A stretch of 64,000 nucleotides of DNA from Phoronis australis (lineage: Eukaryota > Phoronida > Phoronidae): assembly GCA_002633005.1 (NCBI GenBank), contig NMRA01000095.1, positions 1-64,000 of the forward strand, in the 5' to 3' direction. Positions 48,901 to 54,900 of the stretch are shown here, in pieces; within the stretch, counting starts at the first letter, position 1, and every line of letters begins with the position of its first letter. The notes under the pieces are model-generated. The model was not told the origin of the DNA and did no database searches. It saw only the letters and a list, made by a program, of their open reading frames with translations. A program made the position numbers and the translations under genes.

Positions 48901-51900
48901 CAGAACTGTGCTTAATTTGTGTAGTTCGTCTGCGATCTCGGCGCTCAAAAGTTCATAATACAAGTTTACTCCCGTGAGGTATTGAGTATTAGTGGAGCGA
49001 TGCCCGATTCTCGGCACGGGCCAGGAAAGGGCCTCGACTGCGTAGCCTTGCCTTGGTGCAAGCTGTATAGTAAATATACAGCGGCCGTTGCACCGACGTG
49101 CGTAAAAACTGATCAAATAAAATCTGACACAAAATCAGTGTAAACCGTAAATTGTTGACTGGTGTTGAAAAAATTGGCGTTCTGTCGTTCACTTTGCTGC
49201 TAAAAATCGGGTGCGCTCTTTAATGTCGGCTTTTGGCGCTGTCACCTGTTGCCTTATTGGCCAGTTTCGTTCCCCGAGTTGTTCTTCCTCCAAGCGATCG
49301 AACTGTTCTTCGAAGTTAGTCACAACAAATTACCAGAACTGATTTCATTTCCTTACAAGTTTTTAGTATTTCAATGCCAGGAAACCGAATTTCATAAAAA
49401 ATTGCTCCTGCGAAGCTGTCATAATTTCTCGACGGATGTCGCAAAATTTTAGGAAATAGCGAGTGTTGAGCGTGCTGTTTTCTTTGTTAAAAAGGCTGAG
49501 AATTACGAAGTAAAATAACGTTTACTAGATTGTTTTTCACTTAAATGGCTCCAGCGGGCAAGGTGAGTGTCGGTTGACACCCAGATATTTGCACGCTCCC
49601 CTGTCGGTTTAGAGCTCTACATGTTGATATAAGTTTAGCGACGAGGTGACGAGCAGAGCAACCGGGGCTGTGTGAAATTTCGGAGTCTTACGGAGCTCAC
49701 ACAGTAGTACTGGTACCTAAATGTATTTTGAAGAAAATTTTCATACAGCTAGCTGGGTGGCTAGGCCCTGGAATGAATCAAAGCCACAGGAAAGAAAACC
49801 GAAAAAGGTTGTGAGTATGCACATGTTGATCTGTCGACTGGTCTACGTACTCGCATGGCTAACGACCTACATGTATATATCTTTGTGGTGTACAGCCTCA
49901 GTGTCGTCACGAAAAACAGCGCTTGCAGTGGGGGTTTACGAAACTAATAAATTTTTACTTTTCAAAGTAAAAAAGAAAAATACTGTGCACTAATTAGGAA
50001 TATGTGGATGTCAGTAACCAACCTTTATACTTTCAAAATTCATAATAAAATGCTGAAACATGTAGTTCAGGCCTATTTTAAGCTTAACCTTTAATTGAAC
50101 ATTGTCAATATAGTTCCTCGGAAATGCACCCAGATTATTTTCCAGACCTCTGGGAAAACTTCGAAAATTAATCGAACTGTTTTGCATTCAAACATGATTT
50201 TTATGCTCTGACTTTTCATAATCAGATTCGTGATTAAAACCTATGTGGTTTTAACGATACTCATAAACCATGGTTTCTTGTTTTGTCTGAGAAAGATATG
50301 CTATCTGCATATACTGCGAGTATCACAAATAGGACTCGCAGTCGTTGACTGGAGTGAACCGTTACTTTTTGGCTTAAAACGCTGTCAACTACTCAACATA
50401 AGTGACGTTTTAATCGTTAAAAATGCGTACAAACGTGTGCAACTTAAAACGTCAATTAGCCATGCAAAAAGGAGGTACTGACCAAACGCTATTCTGCAAC
50501 TCAAGGCGCGTTGACTAGAATGGGCCAACATTGTCTGCAGTGCATGTACTTCACCAAACTCTTTTCCTATCATTTCTTTGACGATTTCAGAACCAGTCAT
50601 GCTTAATCCAAGGACGGTGTTATGAGGAGGGACAAGTGAACCCGGCAAATGACTGCGATATTTGTTCAGTGAAAAACAACAGTGGGGATTGGACAAAGAA
50701 ACATGTAAGTGGAACTACATTAACAGACGTTTCATACTATTGATGGGTGTTAAAATTTGTCACAACACGTCCTGGCGTTATTTAGTAGAGAATTTTTCGA
50801 AATGTTGCCGGGTAATATTGAGGGACCCTTGATAGAAGGGCCCGCGATGACTGCGTTAATCACCCTTTTCTATACTTTGACGCAATAGATTTTTTAATAT
50901 CAAGTGTAACTCTGATCATGGGATCATTTAACACTCTTTTAGTGTTTTTGTTGTGAACTTAGCTGTCCTTTCATCGGAAAACAGATTCAGTGCCAGTACT
51001 GTTGCATCTAACTTAATCACCATTTTCTGGTTATCCTGACTTTACCCTGAGGGCGATTTTCACTGCCTGAATCTGTCGTTCAACTTTTTGTGCAATAATT
51101 GATAGCGAACACACATGTGTGTTGATTGCTTACTATTTTCCAAAAACGACATAATTATTCCCTTGGCGCGAGTATTCTCGGACAATCCTAGATTGAAGTT
51201 ATTGTTCGGTGTCCACAAAACACAAATCAGGTACTGTAAATCGTGTACATGTAGCTGTGACTGCACACACATACTTCCTGGCCTTCAGTCACTACAGTTA
51301 ATGCAGTAAGCCCTGTTTTGCGTTTAAAAACATTCTGAGTAGGTGGCGATCAAGCGGAGAAGGGAAATGCCGACGACGTGGGATCCTTCTTCAGAACGTA
51401 TTGAACAGGTGCCTTCATCATAACTTAGAACATAGAACAATATTTGCTGACATACTATATCTAAGCAAGAATGGGTAATCCTTCATTCTTGACACTCGCA
51501 AGTCAACTCGGATGGATCTTGTAAACCACTGTAAATCGGTGAAACGGAGCCTATATACTCTTTGAGAGCTCGTGCTATGTACATAACATATTATGGAGCC
51601 AAGCCAGGCATACTGAATAATACACATAGAAGGGCAAACAACGGTCTAACACAATAACACATGTGATGTGACACACAGTACAAAGTGCATGTGCACAAAG
51701 TTGGCTGAGAATGATTCGCCCTGCTAACCTGGTTTCCGGAGTGACGCATGCGTGTATAATTAAGGGTCTGGGAAAAATTTTAATTCACTTTAAGATGCAT
51801 ATACCATATCCGGAAAAACACACTTTAACCAAAAATGTAACTGGAAACAGTCGTCTTACACTTAAAAGTTCTTATATGGGATGGTTCCCAATGATGAGAT

Positions 51901-54900
51901 CAACTGCTGTTTTTCCAGTTTTTGCGAAAGAACACACCATTTCATGTTAAGTCCCTCTTTATAGGGATTCCAGTAGCGAAATCAGTTGCCAACATTTTCT
52001 TGATTTTATTGCTATATATCCTTCGTTGAAATCACGATTAAACCTTTTGTTCAAAAGCTTCATACGGGTCTGTTGAAGGATCAGATATCATCTGACAGAC
52101 AAGCATTCAAAGTTGAAGTTCAACTCATAAAACAAGTCCCAGTTAACAATGCTTATACTTAACTAATTTTTGTCGATAACCATATAGACACTGAACCTAG
52201 TACTAGTGCCACTAAGAACGTTTTAGTATTATAAGAAGTGTATATCTAATTATTATAGGAGTGGCGAACACGTGCTTGGAAAGGATAACTTTAAGGTGGT
52301 CAAACCTGGTGATAGAGCGAGTGTAATTATTTAGTTTCAGAATATAGTCAAGTCACCTTGTCATGAAAAGCATCCCCAGTCATGAAAGATTACGATCAGT
52401 GGCCAAATGTAACGTTTTTTAGCAATTCACATGTCTTGCCATACCAAATAAGGAGACGTGCATTGGCTTGTGGGAGAAAAATAGACGTAATGGCGAGCAA
52501 ATCCCTTTTTGAGGGTTGAAACTATAAGAAAATGCTTTGATATCAGCAGAAATTATAAATCTTTGCGGACAAATCCTTAAACTTCCGGTGAACAGATTGA
52601 ACTCTGTTTCAGTGACAGAGAATCGCTTTGAATATCGCAATTCTGTCTATTTGTCGCGTTCCAGGCCTCTTTAAAGAACTTAAGGTATGATGATGAGATT
52701 GATCATTGTCATTCGTTTTCGGTCCTTGTAATTATATTTTTTATTTATTAGTTTTTATTTTGTTTCATCGGTCTATTCATGTTAGTTTCTTGCCCTTTGC
52801 CTATTATTTAAATTCTCTTTCATTTTGTAATTCTGTTGGTTTGTCTTACCGTCTGTATGTTTTTACTGAGGGTCCCCCTGGAAAGCAGCGTGCAGTGATG
52901 GGGCTACCCACATTGTAAATATTGCATTAATAATAAATAAAATAATAATAAATAATACGGTAAATAATAAGTTATTTAGTATTACATAAGGGACCCTGAT
53001 CATGGCATTCACCGATGCTCTTTTAGTGTTTTTGTTTCGGATTTTATAGATCCAGCCATGTTATGAGGGCCCCTTGGGAAGGCTTTCGGGATCATGTTGG
53101 AGTCAATAGTGTCTCCTTTTTTCAACATTGAGATTACCCCAGAACACAAAGCGTGTGACAAACCTTTCCATAACACGCTAGAAATTGGAATAGAAAATAG
53201 TCACTTCATCAGAGATGATTCAGGTTGGACGCAGACGTTTCGGCCTGGTCCGCCAGGCCTTTTTCGATGAGTGAGGGGAGTTTCACGCATTTCGCTTATT
53301 TTAATAAAAGTATGTTAGAATACACGGGAGGTATGTGTAGACCTCTGTCCCGATTCAAGATGGGGGCGCTGACTGCTGATCTTTATGGATTCTTTTAACT
53401 TGCGAGCATACCATTTCTGTTCTTTGGCTAACATCTTGGATGATTCAAGGGAGATCGAATGTCCAGTCACCAGTATGTGTTCTTCCACAGCTGTGGGTCT
53501 GTCTAATATCTGGCGTTCGTTGAATCTGGTAAGAAACGGTCTTTTGGTTTCTCCAATGTAGGTTTGGTCGACTAGATGACTTTTTTATCCAATCATTCCC
53601 GTGGAGTTTATGAACCATCGTGTCTGCCGCATTTCGGGGTAGTTCTAAAACCTCTTCGACTCCCACACCCCTCGACCCACTCTACACAAGTAGGTTGGAC
53701 TCGATCTAAATAGAGCAAAGTTAACACTGACTTGCAGGACTAATGGGTTGGGCCGTGAGCTCGGCTGGTTTTTGCCTGATTTTTGCATTTAAGAGAGCCT
53801 ATTCGGCAAGTTTGAAAGCCAAAAACAAGAAAAAAGAACAACAAAAAAAAAAAAAAAAAAAAAAAAAACACGCAACCTACCAACGTTACAAATGTAGTTG
53901 CCAGCAGAGCGTATTCGCCTCTTCTGCTCTTCAATAAATGGCACATTCAATATATTGCTGTGGAGAGTGCGATGAACCGACAAAACTGTAACTTCACCGT
54001 TAAACGCAGTTTGAAAAAAAAATTGTTTACTAAAAAGTATTTCAACGTGCGTCATACGGAGTACATGTATATTGTAAACGAGTATACCACAAAAAGAAAA
54101 TATAACAAAAATTTGAATTTATGTACATTATCGTTGAAACTGTCGCCCAAATTTTAGTAGAACTCGACCATTGGTAGCCGCGGGGAACAATTTCCGTAAC
54201 ATTGATAGTGCGCTCACAATGCGCTATTTCACGTTTTCGCGACACTTTCTGTTCTTAATCACCACATCTGATACAGAGCGAACTTGCGTGTAGGTATGCC
54301 TTATGGGAAAGTCACTCAGAGACGTGCATGTAATAAGATTATGCGATGTATAAAAATAGCAAAAACACATGTATTTCCACATTTCGTGGGTCGAAGGGGT
54401 CATGGGGTTGAGGGGTTATCGGTCGAGGGGATCGTGAGTTGAGGGGTGTCGGGGTCCTGGAGGTAAAAAGGATTTTAGAACAATCCTGCATTTCTTAAGG
54501 ATTGAAGACATTTTTTATGACACTAATAAATGTTATAATCACTGGCCCAGTAGGTCTTTCTTGATTATTTTTCTAGGTCGCCTTTTGTTTGATCGATGGA
54601 CGATGCTTCAAGGACGGTGCCCGAAATCCAGTCAATAGTTGCGAGATTTGTTCTTCTCAAACACAGAGCCAGAACTGGACGATTGACAAATTTAGTAAGT
54701 TTAATTTCTTAAATCTGAACAGGATAACGAAACATTACACATCACATAGCAGTGGTGAAAAAACGTCAACTTCCTGAAACAAATTTTCCAGCAATGCTTG
54801 GTTACAACGACCTGATTGTGGTGACCCAGCATTAATAGGGAATTTGCTTCAGAAGTAACCTTTCGATTTCAACGAGTTAGTAGTCTTTTTGAAAGCCTCT

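Noticed and set aside
53740-54055. Frames with poly-Lys or poly-Phe tracts on both strands
   Set aside because: They only cross the 26-base A run inside repeat copy C.
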